The notes below the pieces were generated by a model that saw only the letters and a list, made by a program, of their open reading frames with translations, was not told where the DNA came from and did not search any database. The translations under genes and the position numbers were made by a program. Source: Bacteroidota bacterium (GTDB lineage Bacteria > Bacteroidota > Ignavibacteria > Kryptoniales > JAKASW01). From it: a stretch of DNA of 64,000 bases. The DNA lies in NCBI GenBank assembly GCA_023480735.1, contig JAMCXB010000043.1, positions 76,750 to 140,749 of the forward strand. Reading direction: 5' to 3'. Numbering within the stretch: position 1 is the stretch's first letter; every line of letters starts with the position of its first letter. Below are positions 38,401 through 46,621 of the stretch, one piece after another.

Positions 38401-38611
38401 CGGAAGTGCGTTTGACTCCTTCTCCGAATACAAACCTTTCAGGAAGGACGCTTCCGGAGGAACAGTCACACAAGATTTCTTGATCGGATCCGGTTTTGGA
38501 GCGAGAGTCCCGTTTTTGTATTTTGTGCTGAGGTTTGATTATGCCTGGCAGTATAATATCGAAGGGTTCCATAACCCGATATTCTATTTCTCATTAGGAG
38601 GAGATTTCTGA
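35489..38611 (+). CDS. exported HExxH metallopeptidase-like domain + TolB-like PD40 propeller + C-terminal outer-membrane beta-barrel
   Basis: Signal peptide MRKIVFALIAFALVPTAFAQQ; HHELVHAVFDEMFYGG...WFNEGMAQYQS; about six PD40 repeats (SPDGSQVAFITDRSG, TPDGKYIAVAS, SPNGEELAIS, SVDGKEIYFASDRGD, TPDGKGLIFESSRNG, SRDGQKLAFTA); barrel-like C-terminus ending FYFSLGGDF. Confidence 0.85.
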   Translation: MRKIVFALIAFALVPTAFAQQFGQNKVHYVDFKWEYIESPHFNVYFTRGGYQLAQFVAVEAESSLTSICTSFHYQINKRINIAVFNSHNDFQQNNIVPEFLPEGTGGVTELYKNRVVLPWEGDLSLMRHVTHHELVHAVFDEMFYGGSVQSIIEHNITFHIPTWFNEGMAQYQSLNHWEVTSDQFLLDATVNGYMPPIPYLNGYLDYPGGESVWHFIDVRYGHEKVGEIVNAVRATMSVNRGFERAIGLNLNQLSDQWQKYNRDQYFPEVALRQSLDKFAQRVTDHRKGGGSYNTSPVISPDGSQVAFITDRSGYFDIVVASTVTGRITRTLVKGSRTANFEELHILTPGIAWTPDGKYIAVASKTGEHDKISLINASTGKARELPGIEFPGIDGIDFSPNGEELAISAYKPLQSDIYVYNMKTHELRNLTNDIFTDQDPHWSVDGKEIYFASDRGDSLYQHSDPLKLAHWAAGNPLDIFSIDVATGQIKRLTHTNFPNIPNVVPHGGDNTYPLPTPDGKGLIFESSRNGIDNLYYLDFATGNQTALTNSLYGINEPSLSRDGQKLAFTALNYGGYDVFTMDLPLTHELKGKLVPTNYVKGFLSKREEITVKAPADTSKTESATSLYGASLTSDFSHYVFAPEYESHYTKPKASPFALKGNVDSSGKFIPFPYKIDFTPDILTGGAGFNTLYGFQGATELAFSDMLGNNEIDLYTDFVIDLQNSDYALSYQNLASRINFGLTLLHTANFLYLFDNATGNFELNRFQSTVGQLSMSRPFDRFHRLDFNLAYLGISRQNLDNPSDSGSTANAILTSLSYVGDNSLEGYFSPVNGTRYNLTLTYVPKISPAFLGFLTGQFDYRTYLPFLDENVFAFRASGAASVGANPQKFFMGGVSNWININYSSLNIPISSVGDYAFLTPVFPLRGYEFNTQLGTKYFLMNAEVRFPLVRYFVPGLIPILLDNIEGVIFTDAGSAFDSFSEYKPFRKDASGGTVTQDFLIGSGFGARVPFLYFVLRFDYAWQYNIEGFHNPIFYFSLGGDF

Positions 38612-39723
38612 TACCCAGAGCGGCGGCGTGTTGTCTAGTATTTCTCTTCGCAAGCTCGGCTTTTGCACAGTCACTTTTTTTAGATGGTGAATACGTCCTC
38701 GCCAACAGGGCTGCCGGGATGTCAGCGTATGTAGCAGCGCCTGACTATGCGCATGCGGTCACGTTGAACCCGGCCGTTTTGGCGTCTGTCTACAGCATCT
38801 ACGCGGCCTCGGATTACGAAGCATATTCCCGACCCTCGGGCGAATCGTTCCTTCCGAGTTCTTATTCCCAGTTTCTGGAAAATGGGAATCTCACGGTATG
38901 GGACGTCTCAGCCGCTTTTCCGGTAGGTCCGTTGGGTGGAGGGGGCTCATACAACAGCTTTGAACTGGGAGGGTGGCGTACGACGACATCGGCGCTGGCA
39001 CTCGCTACCAGCCTGCCGTTAGGGTTTTCCCTGGGAATCACAGGCAAGTACATTACTTATTCGAGAACTACTCTTGTTACCGATCAAACCGTTTTCCCCG
39101 TAAGATTGAATTCCGGCCGCTTCACTTTCGACGTCGGCGCCGCCAATCGTGTCGAGCTTTCAAATACCACATTCTTCCGCGCTATTTTGTCGACCGGGGC
39201 TGTGTTTTCAAATGTGTTGCCCAGGATAACACTTAAACCTGAAGAGTCTGCCTTCGCCGGTGCACCCGCAGAGTTGATCGTGGACCTGCCTCAGACTTTT
39301 AGCTGCGGAATCGCTTACACGTTCGCGTCAAATTACAGACTAGCAGATTTCGAATTGTTCAAGGTAATGGCAGCGGCAGACTATGCTCATCTTTTGAAGA
39401 ACAATGATCCGATGGATGATCTCCCCTCATACAGGGACCAGTACCGATTCGGACTGGAGACGATGGCTTTGGGTGTGCTAGCCGTACGGCTAGGTTATAC
39501 GTTCAAAGCTCCGGCTGTCGGCGGATTCGACTACTACAATAACCTGCACATTTCGCAGATGGGAAGCGGCTTCTCGTACGGATTCTCGCTGAGGTTTCCG
39601 GTTAAACTTCTCCTTCCGGATTGGCCTCTGGCGTCTCTGGAACTGTCATATGCAAAGAATCCGGAGTGGAGCACAGGAATGTACCATGATCTTTTTGGTG
39701 TTGTGTGCGAATTGATGTTCTAG
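38608..39723 (+). CDS. PorV/PorQ-like outer membrane protein with non-AUG start (ORF track starts at 38719)
   Basis: Extending in frame upstream without stop to CTG 38608 (or ATA 38611) gives (M)IPRAAACCLVFLFASSAFAQSLFLDGEYVLANRAAGMSAYVAAPDYAHAVTLNPAVLAS; AGGAGG at 38596-38601. Confidence 0.7.
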   Translation: MIPRAAACCLVFLFASSAFAQSLFLDGEYVLANRAAGMSAYVAAPDYAHAVTLNPAVLASVYSIYAASDYEAYSRPSGESFLPSSYSQFLENGNLTVWDVSAAFPVGPLGGGGSYNSFELGGWRTTTSALALATSLPLGFSLGITGKYITYSRTTLVTDQTVFPVRLNSGRFTFDVGAANRVELSNTTFFRAILSTGAVFSNVLPRITLKPEESAFAGAPAELIVDLPQTFSCGIAYTFASNYRLADFELFKVMAAADYAHLLKNNDPMDDLPSYRDQYRFGLETMALGVLAVRLGYTFKAPAVGGFDYYNNLHISQMGSGFSYGFSLRFPVKLLLPDWPLASLELSYAKNPEWSTGMYHDLFGVVCELMF

Positions 39724-39829
39724 ACGGCATCCACGCTGTGTTGCACCGTTCGTAGAAGACAAAAGACGGATTACCGATAGGGGGAACGAATAATTGGAAA
39801 GAACAGCGGGCTCGCATAAATTATTATTG

Positions 39830-41146
39830 ATGAGCAAAACAGAAATATTTCCCGTACTGAGTGTCGGAAGCAACCAGGCAAGAGAACGACTCAAGAGAAT
39901 TAAGAACAGAAACGTCACTGTTAGCTCTGAAGTCGTGGCCAAGGTGGAAGCAATCGTACGAGCTGTTCGGGCGGAGGGTGACTCCGCGTTAATCAGATTC
40001 ACGCAAGAATTTGACAAAGTATCCCTGACCAACCTGCAGGTTTCCAGGAAGGACATTGATGAGGCACCGAAGAAGACCGACGCCAGGCTTCTTGAGATTA
40101 TTCGTGAGTCGGCAGACAACGTCCGGAGATTTCATGAAAGACAGAGACAGAACTCATGGATGGAGCAGGATATAGACGGCACAATACTCGGCCAGCGTGT
40201 CATACCGCTCGAGAGGGTGGCGCTCTATGTACCGGGCGGAACGGCGGCTTATCCCTCCACCGTGATTATGAACGCCGTTCCGGCACAAGTTGCCGGAGTC
40301 AAGGATATTTGTGTTGTTACGCCTCCGAGCAAAGACGGCAGCGTAAACGCGGTTGTTTTGGCTGCCTGCAGCGTTCTGGGGATCGAAAACGTTTACTGTG
40401 TCGGAGGAGCGCAGGGGATAGGGGCCGCGGCGTACGGCACTGAGACAATAAAGAAGGTTGATAAAATTGTCGGTCCTGGAAACGTGTTTGTGGCCGCCGC
40501 AAAGAAACTCGTTTACGGCGATGTAGATATCGACATGATTGCGGGTCCAAGCGAGGTTGCTGTCCTGGCAGACTCAACTGCGGTTCCAGCGGAAATTGCC
40601 GCCGATCTCCTTGCACAGGCAGAGCACGACCGGAATGCTGCCGCTGTTTTGGTTACAACTGAGAGGAAGATCGCACTCAAGGTACAAAATGAAATCAAGA
40701 GTTTTCTTCAGAAACTGCCGAGGAAGGATATCGCTAACGAGTCGATGTATCGCAATGGCGCTGCCTTCGTCACGCGAGACATTGAGGAAGCGGTCGGACT
40801 GGTCAATGAAATAGCCCCCGAACATCTTGAAATAGTTGCGAAGGATGACTGGGATATCCTCGGCAGAATCAAAAATGCCGGCGCCGTATTTATCGGCAGA
40901 TATTCTCCCGAGCCGGTCGGCGATTATTTTGCGGGACCAAGTCACGTGCTTCCAACCGGCGGCACGGCCAGGTTCTCGTCGGTTTTGAACGTGGACTCAT
41001 TCGTGAAACGATCGAGCATTGTTTACTATTCCAAAAAAGCGTTCGAGCGGAATTCAAGGAAAATCAGAATCTTTGCCGAGAGCGAGGGGTTGACCGCTCA
41101 CGCATTATCAATCAAGGTGAGAGAAAAAGGTGGACGTAAGAGATAA
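39830..41146 (+). CDS. hisD: histidinol dehydrogenase
   Basis: VALYVPGGTAAYPSTVIMNAVPAQVAGV, CVGGAQGIGAAAYGTETI, DKIVGPGNVFVAAAKKLVYGDVDIDMIAGPSEVAVLAD, GPSHVLPTGGTARFSS. Confidence 0.97.
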   Translation: MSKTEIFPVLSVGSNQARERLKRIKNRNVTVSSEVVAKVEAIVRAVRAEGDSALIRFTQEFDKVSLTNLQVSRKDIDEAPKKTDARLLEIIRESADNVRRFHERQRQNSWMEQDIDGTILGQRVIPLERVALYVPGGTAAYPSTVIMNAVPAQVAGVKDICVVTPPSKDGSVNAVVLAACSVLGIENVYCVGGAQGIGAAAYGTETIKKVDKIVGPGNVFVAAAKKLVYGDVDIDMIAGPSEVAVLADSTAVPAEIAADLLAQAEHDRNAAAVLVTTERKIALKVQNEIKSFLQKLPRKDIANESMYRNGAAFVTRDIEEAVGLVNEIAPEHLEIVAKDDWDILGRIKNAGAVFIGRYSPEPVGDYFAGPSHVLPTGGTARFSSVLNVDSFVKRSSIVYYSKKAFERNSRKIRIFAESEGLTAHALSIKVREKGGRKR

Positions 41147-42212
41147 TTTCAGGAAAAGCGTGCTTGATTTGGCGCCATATGCAGTCTCGGGTCATCCTGC
41201 AAAAATAAAGCTGAATCAAAACGAAAGTCCGTTTGATATTCCGGAATCGCTGAAAAAAGAAATTATAGATGAGTTCGTTTGCAAGAGTTGGAACCGCTAT
41301 CCGGAGGTTTTCTCCGTTGCTCTGCCGCAGCGTCTCTCGGAAATTCACGGTATTCCCGCCGATTCTTTCATCGTAGCCAACGGTTCGAACGAGCTTATTT
41401 ATACCGTGGCTATTTCAATTGTCAAAGAAGGGACCGAAGTACTTATCCCACAGCCAACTTTCTATTTCTTCGAAAAGATTTCGAAGATACTCGGCGCCAA
41501 CATAAAGAAGGTATACGCGGATAAGAAGTTGAATTTTGAGGAGGAGGAGATTCTGGAGACCGCCCGTAACATGAGGCGCGGACTTGTTATAATCGGCTCT
41601 CCCAATAATCCGACAGGGAAGTCTATTTCACGGGGGCTAATAGTGGAGCTCCTGAAATCGACCGGTGCAATAGTCCTCCTCGATGAGGCTTATATAGAGT
41701 TTTCCGATAAGCCAAGCGCAGTCGAACTCGTGAAGTCGAATAAAAACCTGGTGATTCTGAGGACTTTCTCGAAGGCATACAGCCTCGCCGGACTCAGGAT
41801 GGGGTATCTGGTCGCACATCCAGAGACAGCATTCGAGATACTTAAGGTGAAGATACCGTTCACTGTCAATCCGCTTTCTGAGTTCACTGCTCTGAAGCTG
41901 CTCGAACACCGTGAGCTGTTTGCCGACCGGGTGAAGTTCCTGAAAGAACAGAGGGCCTGGATGACGTCAAGGCTGCGTGCCTTGGAAGGCGTCCGAGTTA
42001 TCGATTCAGACGCGAATTTCTTCTTGTTCTCCACGCCCCTGCCGGCGGCTAAAATATTCGAGGAGCTTCTTGAAAGACAAAGCGTCCTTGTCAGAGACGT
42101 TTCCTCTTACCCGATGCTTGAGAAATACCTCCGCGTCAACGCGGGCTCTGAGGAAGAGAGCGAATACTTTGTGAACTCGATGCAAAAGTGTCTGGAAAGG
42201 TTGTCTGTGTAA
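41130..42212 (+). CDS. hisC: histidinol-phosphate aminotransferase
   Basis: KLNQNESPFDIP, ANGSNELIYTVAI, SPNNPTGKSIS, LLDEAYIEFS, RTFSKAYSLAGLRMGYLVA; GTG start overlapping hisD. Confidence 0.95.
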   Translation: MDVRDNFRKSVLDLAPYAVSGHPAKIKLNQNESPFDIPESLKKEIIDEFVCKSWNRYPEVFSVALPQRLSEIHGIPADSFIVANGSNELIYTVAISIVKEGTEVLIPQPTFYFFEKISKILGANIKKVYADKKLNFEEEEILETARNMRRGLVIIGSPNNPTGKSISRGLIVELLKSTGAIVLLDEAYIEFSDKPSAVELVKSNKNLVILRTFSKAYSLAGLRMGYLVAHPETAFEILKVKIPFTVNPLSEFTALKLLEHRELFADRVKFLKEQRAWMTSRLRALEGVRVIDSDANFFLFSTPLPAAKIFEELLERQSVLVRDVSSYPMLEKYLRVNAGSEEESEYFVNSMQKCLERLSV

Positions 42213-42301
42213 GCCGCCCCTGATGGCATTAACGTTCCACATTTACGGAAAGAAGTGAAATTGATTGTGCGTCAGAAAGGCAAGGGCTATATTTAAACAT
42301 C

Positions 42302-43663
42302 ATGCCGCTACCTCTAGTCTATTTCCTCGATGATGACGAAAGCATCATAAAGCTCGTGAAGTACGGGCTGCGGAGTGAACAACTGAACATCAAGTCTTTC
42401 TCCCACCCGACCAAACTCATCGAAGCAATCAAGATCGAATATCCGGACGTAGTGATTAGCGACGTCATGATGCCGGAGATTGACGGGATTCAGCTGATCG
42501 AGAAGTTAAGGGGACTTTCACGGTTGATGCCGGTAATTTTGGTGACAGGGAAGGCCGCAGTGGATACGGCGGTGCGGGCGATGAAGACCGGTGCCTTTGA
42601 ATATCTGTTGAAACCCATAAACTTCGACGAGCTGAGACTGGCGATTGGAAGGGCGGTAGAAGTAGGCCGCCTTCGCACCGAGGTCGCCGAAATAAAATCC
42701 GGCTTAAAATTACGCTATTCGTACGACTCGCTGATCGGCGAAAGCAAATCTATCACGGACATACGCGAGTTTATAAGGCGGGTTTCGCCCGTCACTGGGT
42801 CCGTAATATTGCTGCGGGGTGAAAGCGGTGTCGGCAAGAACCTTGTGGCACGCGTCATCCACTATATGAGCCCTATCGCAGAAAGGCGTTATCTCGAAAT
42901 CAACTGCGCCTCTCTTCCCTCCAACCTGCTCGAGGCGGAATTGTTCGGCTATGAAAAGGGAGCTTTCACCGATGCCAAGACGTCCAAGAAGGGGCTGCTT
43001 GAAGTTGCGAGCGGTGGGACTGTACTGCTCGACGAGATCACGAGCATGGATCTGAGCCTTCAGGCGAAATTTCTTTCCTTCATCGAGAACCGCAGAATCA
43101 GGAGAGTCGGCGGTCTTGAAGAAATCCCCGTCGACCTGAGGGTCATATCTGCGACAAATTCAGATCTGGAAGCGGACGTAGTCGCCGGGAAATTCCGAAG
43201 CGACTTGTTCTACAGGATAAATGTTGTGTCCATGGACGTCCCACGGTTGCGTGACAGAGAAAAGGACGTGATTTTAATCGGCAGGAGGTTCATCGAGGAC
43301 TTCAACGTGAAGTTCAAGAAACAGGTTAAGGGTTTGACGGGCGCAGCCGAACGGAAATTACTGTCTCACGATTGGCCGGGAAACGTCCGCGAACTAAGGA
43401 ATGTCATCGAGCGTGCCATGATATTTGCCGAGAGAGAGCACATTGACGCCGATGAAATTTCGCTGTCGAGTATTTCGACTGCCCCGTCGCTTGATGACGG
43501 GCTGTACCTTCCGAAGGGTCTCTCCTTCGAACAGGTTGAAGCAAAGTATCTAAAGAAGGTCTTGGAGTGGAACAACTTCAATCTGGAAGCGGCTGCGAAG
43601 CAGCTTGGGGTGACGCGAAAAACGCTCTGGGAGAGAAGAAAGAAATTCGGACTCTTAAACTAA
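42302..43663 (+). CDS. NtrC-family sigma-54-dependent response regulator
   Basis: Receiver VVISDVMMPEIDGIQLIEKL; AAA+ LLRGESGVGKNLVARVIH, ELFGYEKGAFTDAKTSKKGLLEVASGGTVLLDEI; Fis-type HTH NFNLEAAAKQLGVTRKTLWERRKKFGL. Confidence 0.95.
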   Translation: MPLPLVYFLDDDESIIKLVKYGLRSEQLNIKSFSHPTKLIEAIKIEYPDVVISDVMMPEIDGIQLIEKLRGLSRLMPVILVTGKAAVDTAVRAMKTGAFEYLLKPINFDELRLAIGRAVEVGRLRTEVAEIKSGLKLRYSYDSLIGESKSITDIREFIRRVSPVTGSVILLRGESGVGKNLVARVIHYMSPIAERRYLEINCASLPSNLLEAELFGYEKGAFTDAKTSKKGLLEVASGGTVLLDEITSMDLSLQAKFLSFIENRRIRRVGGLEEIPVDLRVISATNSDLEADVVAGKFRSDLFYRINVVSMDVPRLRDREKDVILIGRRFIEDFNVKFKKQVKGLTGAAERKLLSHDWPGNVRELRNVIERAMIFAEREHIDADEISLSSISTAPSLDDGLYLPKGLSFEQVEAKYLKKVLEWNNFNLEAAAKQLGVTRKTLWERRKKFGLLN

Positions 43664-44779
43664 GCCTGTAATCGCCGCGAGAAATTTCTTCTCTTCAACC
43701 TGCCAGTTAAGAACCTCGGAAGCTTTCTCACAGTTTAGGGAGATTTGTTCGTAAGTCTCGGTGGAACCGGTGATTTCCAGTACCGTCTTGGCTACCTCGT
43801 TTAGGTCAGAGGGATCGACAGCGGCCCCGATTCCAAACTCCTTCACTATTCTCTCCATTTCGGGAAATTTAGGAACGATTACCGGCAGACCGGAGGAAAT
43901 AAACTGAAATAGTTTGTTGGGAAGAGAAAGATAATGACACAGACCGGTGTTTTCCATCAGGTAAATGCCAATGTGAGCCTTCGACAGCTCTTCAACAACA
44001 TTCTCATTTCTGACTCTTCCAACGAAGTGAACCCTGTCCTGAATGTGCAGTTCGTATGCCTGATGCATCAAATCCTCCCGCATAGTGCCGTCCCCGACAA
44101 ATCTTATTTCGTAAATAGGCGGAAGAATACTTATTAGCTTGAGGAGGTCATGCAAGCCGCGTCCTCCCTGGAGTCCGCCGGAGAATGTCAGAAATATTTT
44201 GTTAAAAGTCTTCGAAGCGGCGTGACGCTGTGCCAGTTGATCAGGTACGTTCCTCAGGACGGTTGTAGGAAGATGCCACCTGGCCTCAAGTATGTCGGCG
44301 ATGGATTGGTTTACCGTGAAGACTGAGTCGACGTACCTCAATGAAGACTTCTCGACGATATTCCAGAAGAGGAAACTGGTCCGTTTGACCTTCAGGCTCG
44401 GGAGGGCGTCGTACAGTTCCTTCGAGTCGTAAATAAGTCTCACTGTGCGGCCCTTATGAGAGTGCCTGTGTTTGTTTATGATTGCGGGCGGCAGGGAGAA
44501 CAGGTCACCGGCAATGACTATCTTTGCTGATGTCCTTATCGCCTCCGGTATGACTTTCTGGTAGAACTGCACGAAGAAGGCCTTTCCGCCTTTATGGCTG
44601 ATCGGCACTCTCACGAGATCATCTGTCCTTTCTGCGGATCCGTCTGAGGCCACACCTACCAGCTTTGCCTTGAATCCGGTGGAAAGCAGACTTCTTAAGT
44701 ACTTCGTGCTCCTTGCGTCGTACCGGGGGTCCGAGGAGACGATTATAAGGACATCGGTCTGGAATGGTCCTGCTGGCAT
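43655..44779 (-). CDS. glycosyltransferase (GT4-like)
   Basis: DSVFTVNQSIADIL, LTFSGGLQGGRGLHDLLKLISILPPIYEIRFVGDGTMREDL, GIYLMENTGLCHYLSLPNKLFQFISSGLPVIVPKFPEM. Confidence 0.9.
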   Translation of the reverse strand: MPAGPFQTDVLIIVSSDPRYDARSTKYLRSLLSTGFKAKLVGVASDGSAERTDDLVRVPISHKGGKAFFVQFYQKVIPEAIRTSAKIVIAGDLFSLPPAIINKHRHSHKGRTVRLIYDSKELYDALPSLKVKRTSFLFWNIVEKSSLRYVDSVFTVNQSIADILEARWHLPTTVLRNVPDQLAQRHAASKTFNKIFLTFSGGLQGGRGLHDLLKLISILPPIYEIRFVGDGTMREDLMHQAYELHIQDRVHFVGRVRNENVVEELSKAHIGIYLMENTGLCHYLSLPNKLFQFISSGLPVIVPKFPEMERIVKEFGIGAAVDPSDLNEVAKTVLEITGSTETYEQISLNCEKASEVLNWQVEEKKFLAAITGLV

Positions 44780-44780
44780 C

Positions 44781-45686
44781 TCAGAGATAGAACGACAACG
44801 TAAAGGTCTGGCTGTTGCCGAAGTCCAGCTTCATTGGGACATAAGAATAATCGAAGCGGAGGAATTGATAGTTGACACCTGCCCCGAAGGAGAATCCAGT
44901 CATTTCACTTCCCGAAGCATAGCCGGCCCGGAACCTGATAAGGTTGTTGTAATTCAGCTCGGCGCCGACAGCAGGAGTAATACCACCGGACTTGAATGTG
45001 GCTGCACCTGCGAAACCAGTCAGATCAAAATTCCCGCCTATAGATTTCGTGTAACTTCCGCCGAGGCGCAGAAAAACCGGGAGTGTGATCTTTTCTGAGA
45101 TCATAGCAGAAGAGGAACCGAGGTTTCCAGCGGACACGCCCAATTCGACGTTCTCCACGGGAGAATATTTCACGCCTGCGTTGAATGCGTATCCGGTTGA
45201 TTCATAGACAAAGAGTTTTTCATATAAGTACATCGCCGAGACACCCACGTCCACTTTTCCGAATCTCCTTGCTGCGCCGGCCGCGAACACGAAGTCCTTA
45301 GCGGAAAATGTTCCCTGCGGATCCCCCGGAGTTGTCCTGATCTGCATGTCGGGAACGTTCGATAAAAGGAGACTTGTGCCGAACGACATGGTGCCCGCCT
45401 CGAAACTCGTCCCAAACATATCGACCGTAGTTCCGGCTATGTAAGTCCTGTGCGTCAGCATTACATTCAATCCGATTCCGTCCGAATGTTCAGCCGACGT
45501 GAGTCCGGCAGGATTCGTATAGATTGCGATCGGTTCATTTGTGATTGCATCGGCGGAACTTGCCAGGGAGAGGTCACGTGCAGAATAGCCGAGTCTTAGA
45601 ATCTGGAAGCCGGCGCTGCCGGCCTGGCTAAACGCAGACGATGTTGCGAGAAAGAGAAAAGCGAAAAACAAGCAAAGTGATTTCAT
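44781..45686 (-). CDS. PorV/PorQ-family outer membrane protein
   Basis: Signal peptide; FQILRLGYSARDLSLASSADAITNEPIAIYTNPAGLTSAEHSDGIGLNVMLTHRTYI typical of PorV/Q/UPF0164-like. Confidence 0.85.
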   Translation of the reverse strand: MKSLCLFFAFLFLATSSAFSQAGSAGFQILRLGYSARDLSLASSADAITNEPIAIYTNPAGLTSAEHSDGIGLNVMLTHRTYIAGTTVDMFGTSFEAGTMSFGTSLLLSNVPDMQIRTTPGDPQGTFSAKDFVFAAGAARRFGKVDVGVSAMYLYEKLFVYESTGYAFNAGVKYSPVENVELGVSAGNLGSSSAMISEKITLPVFLRLGGSYTKSIGGNFDLTGFAGAATFKSGGITPAVGAELNYNNLIRFRAGYASGSEMTGFSFGAGVNYQFLRFDYSYVPMKLDFGNSQTFTLSFYL

Positions 45687-45691
45687 GGAAT

Positions 45692-46621
45692 TCAGAACTC
45701 GAATATTAGTGAGACTGTTTGTATTCCGTACGGAGAAAATGGCTCCGACACGTAAGCGTAGTCTAATTGTGGAGTCAGGTCGAGAAAGGCGATCTTTGCA
45801 CCGAACCCAAACGTGGGAGTAACTTTTGTGCCCACGTATTGCTCGTTGGTTGCAGCAAAGCCGGCTCTCAGGACCAGAACATCGAGGGGCGAAAACTCCA
45901 CCCCGCCTCTGATCCCGTTCAAGGGAGATGGGGCAATGTCATATTCCGCCATCACTGAAGAATGAATCGCGGGCAGACTGTACGAGGCGGCAACCTTGAA
46001 TATATGCGGGAACGGGGTCGAGAAATTTGAGCCGTCCGTGCCGTAGAGCTTGGAGGAGTCCCAATGATATGACTCGCCGATATCGGTCGCAACAAAGGCA
46101 ATCGAAAGGTAATCTGTCGGCTTGTAGAGTCCGCCGAAGTCGAACCCTATGGTAGTCGCTGACATGCCGGAGTAAAGATTGTAATAGTACATCTTCAAAC
46201 TGACACCGAGGGAAAATGCGTTTACAAATTGGTTTGAAAAGCTGAAAAATAGCAGGTCCTCGCTCGTCGAAAGGTTCGACGTATGAACGCCATCGGCATC
46301 TCGTCCATCGATGTTGGATACGGTCCCGTTTATCACTCCGAGGGCGAGTCCTGCGGTTGGTGCCAGTCCCTGGGTGTAGGTAATGACATTCAACTGCCTG
46401 TTCAAAGACATTAGCGAGACTGAAGCCGAAACGCTTCCGTCATGCTGAAAAGAAGCGAGGGCGGGGTTGTAAAATGGGTAGACGTTGCCGGTAGTCATGG
46501 CTGAAATAGCATTGCCGAGTGACATTCCTTTTGCATTTAGTCCGATTCGGGCGAAACTTCCGGGGTAACTCTGGGCAAAGGTGACGGAGTAGAATAGCAG
46601 GACAAGAACGATTTTCTTCAT
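45692..46621 (-). CDS. PorV/PorQ-family outer membrane protein (paralogue)
   Basis: Signal peptide MKKIVLVLLFYSVTFAQS; FARIGLNAKGMSLGNAISAMTTGNVYPFYNPALASFQHD. Confidence 0.85.
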   Translation of the reverse strand: MKKIVLVLLFYSVTFAQSYPGSFARIGLNAKGMSLGNAISAMTTGNVYPFYNPALASFQHDGSVSASVSLMSLNRQLNVITYTQGLAPTAGLALGVINGTVSNIDGRDADGVHTSNLSTSEDLLFFSFSNQFVNAFSLGVSLKMYYYNLYSGMSATTIGFDFGGLYKPTDYLSIAFVATDIGESYHWDSSKLYGTDGSNFSTPFPHIFKVAASYSLPAIHSSVMAEYDIAPSPLNGIRGGVEFSPLDVLVLRAGFAATNEQYVGTKVTPTFGFGAKIAFLDLTPQLDYAYVSEPFSPYGIQTVSLIFEF

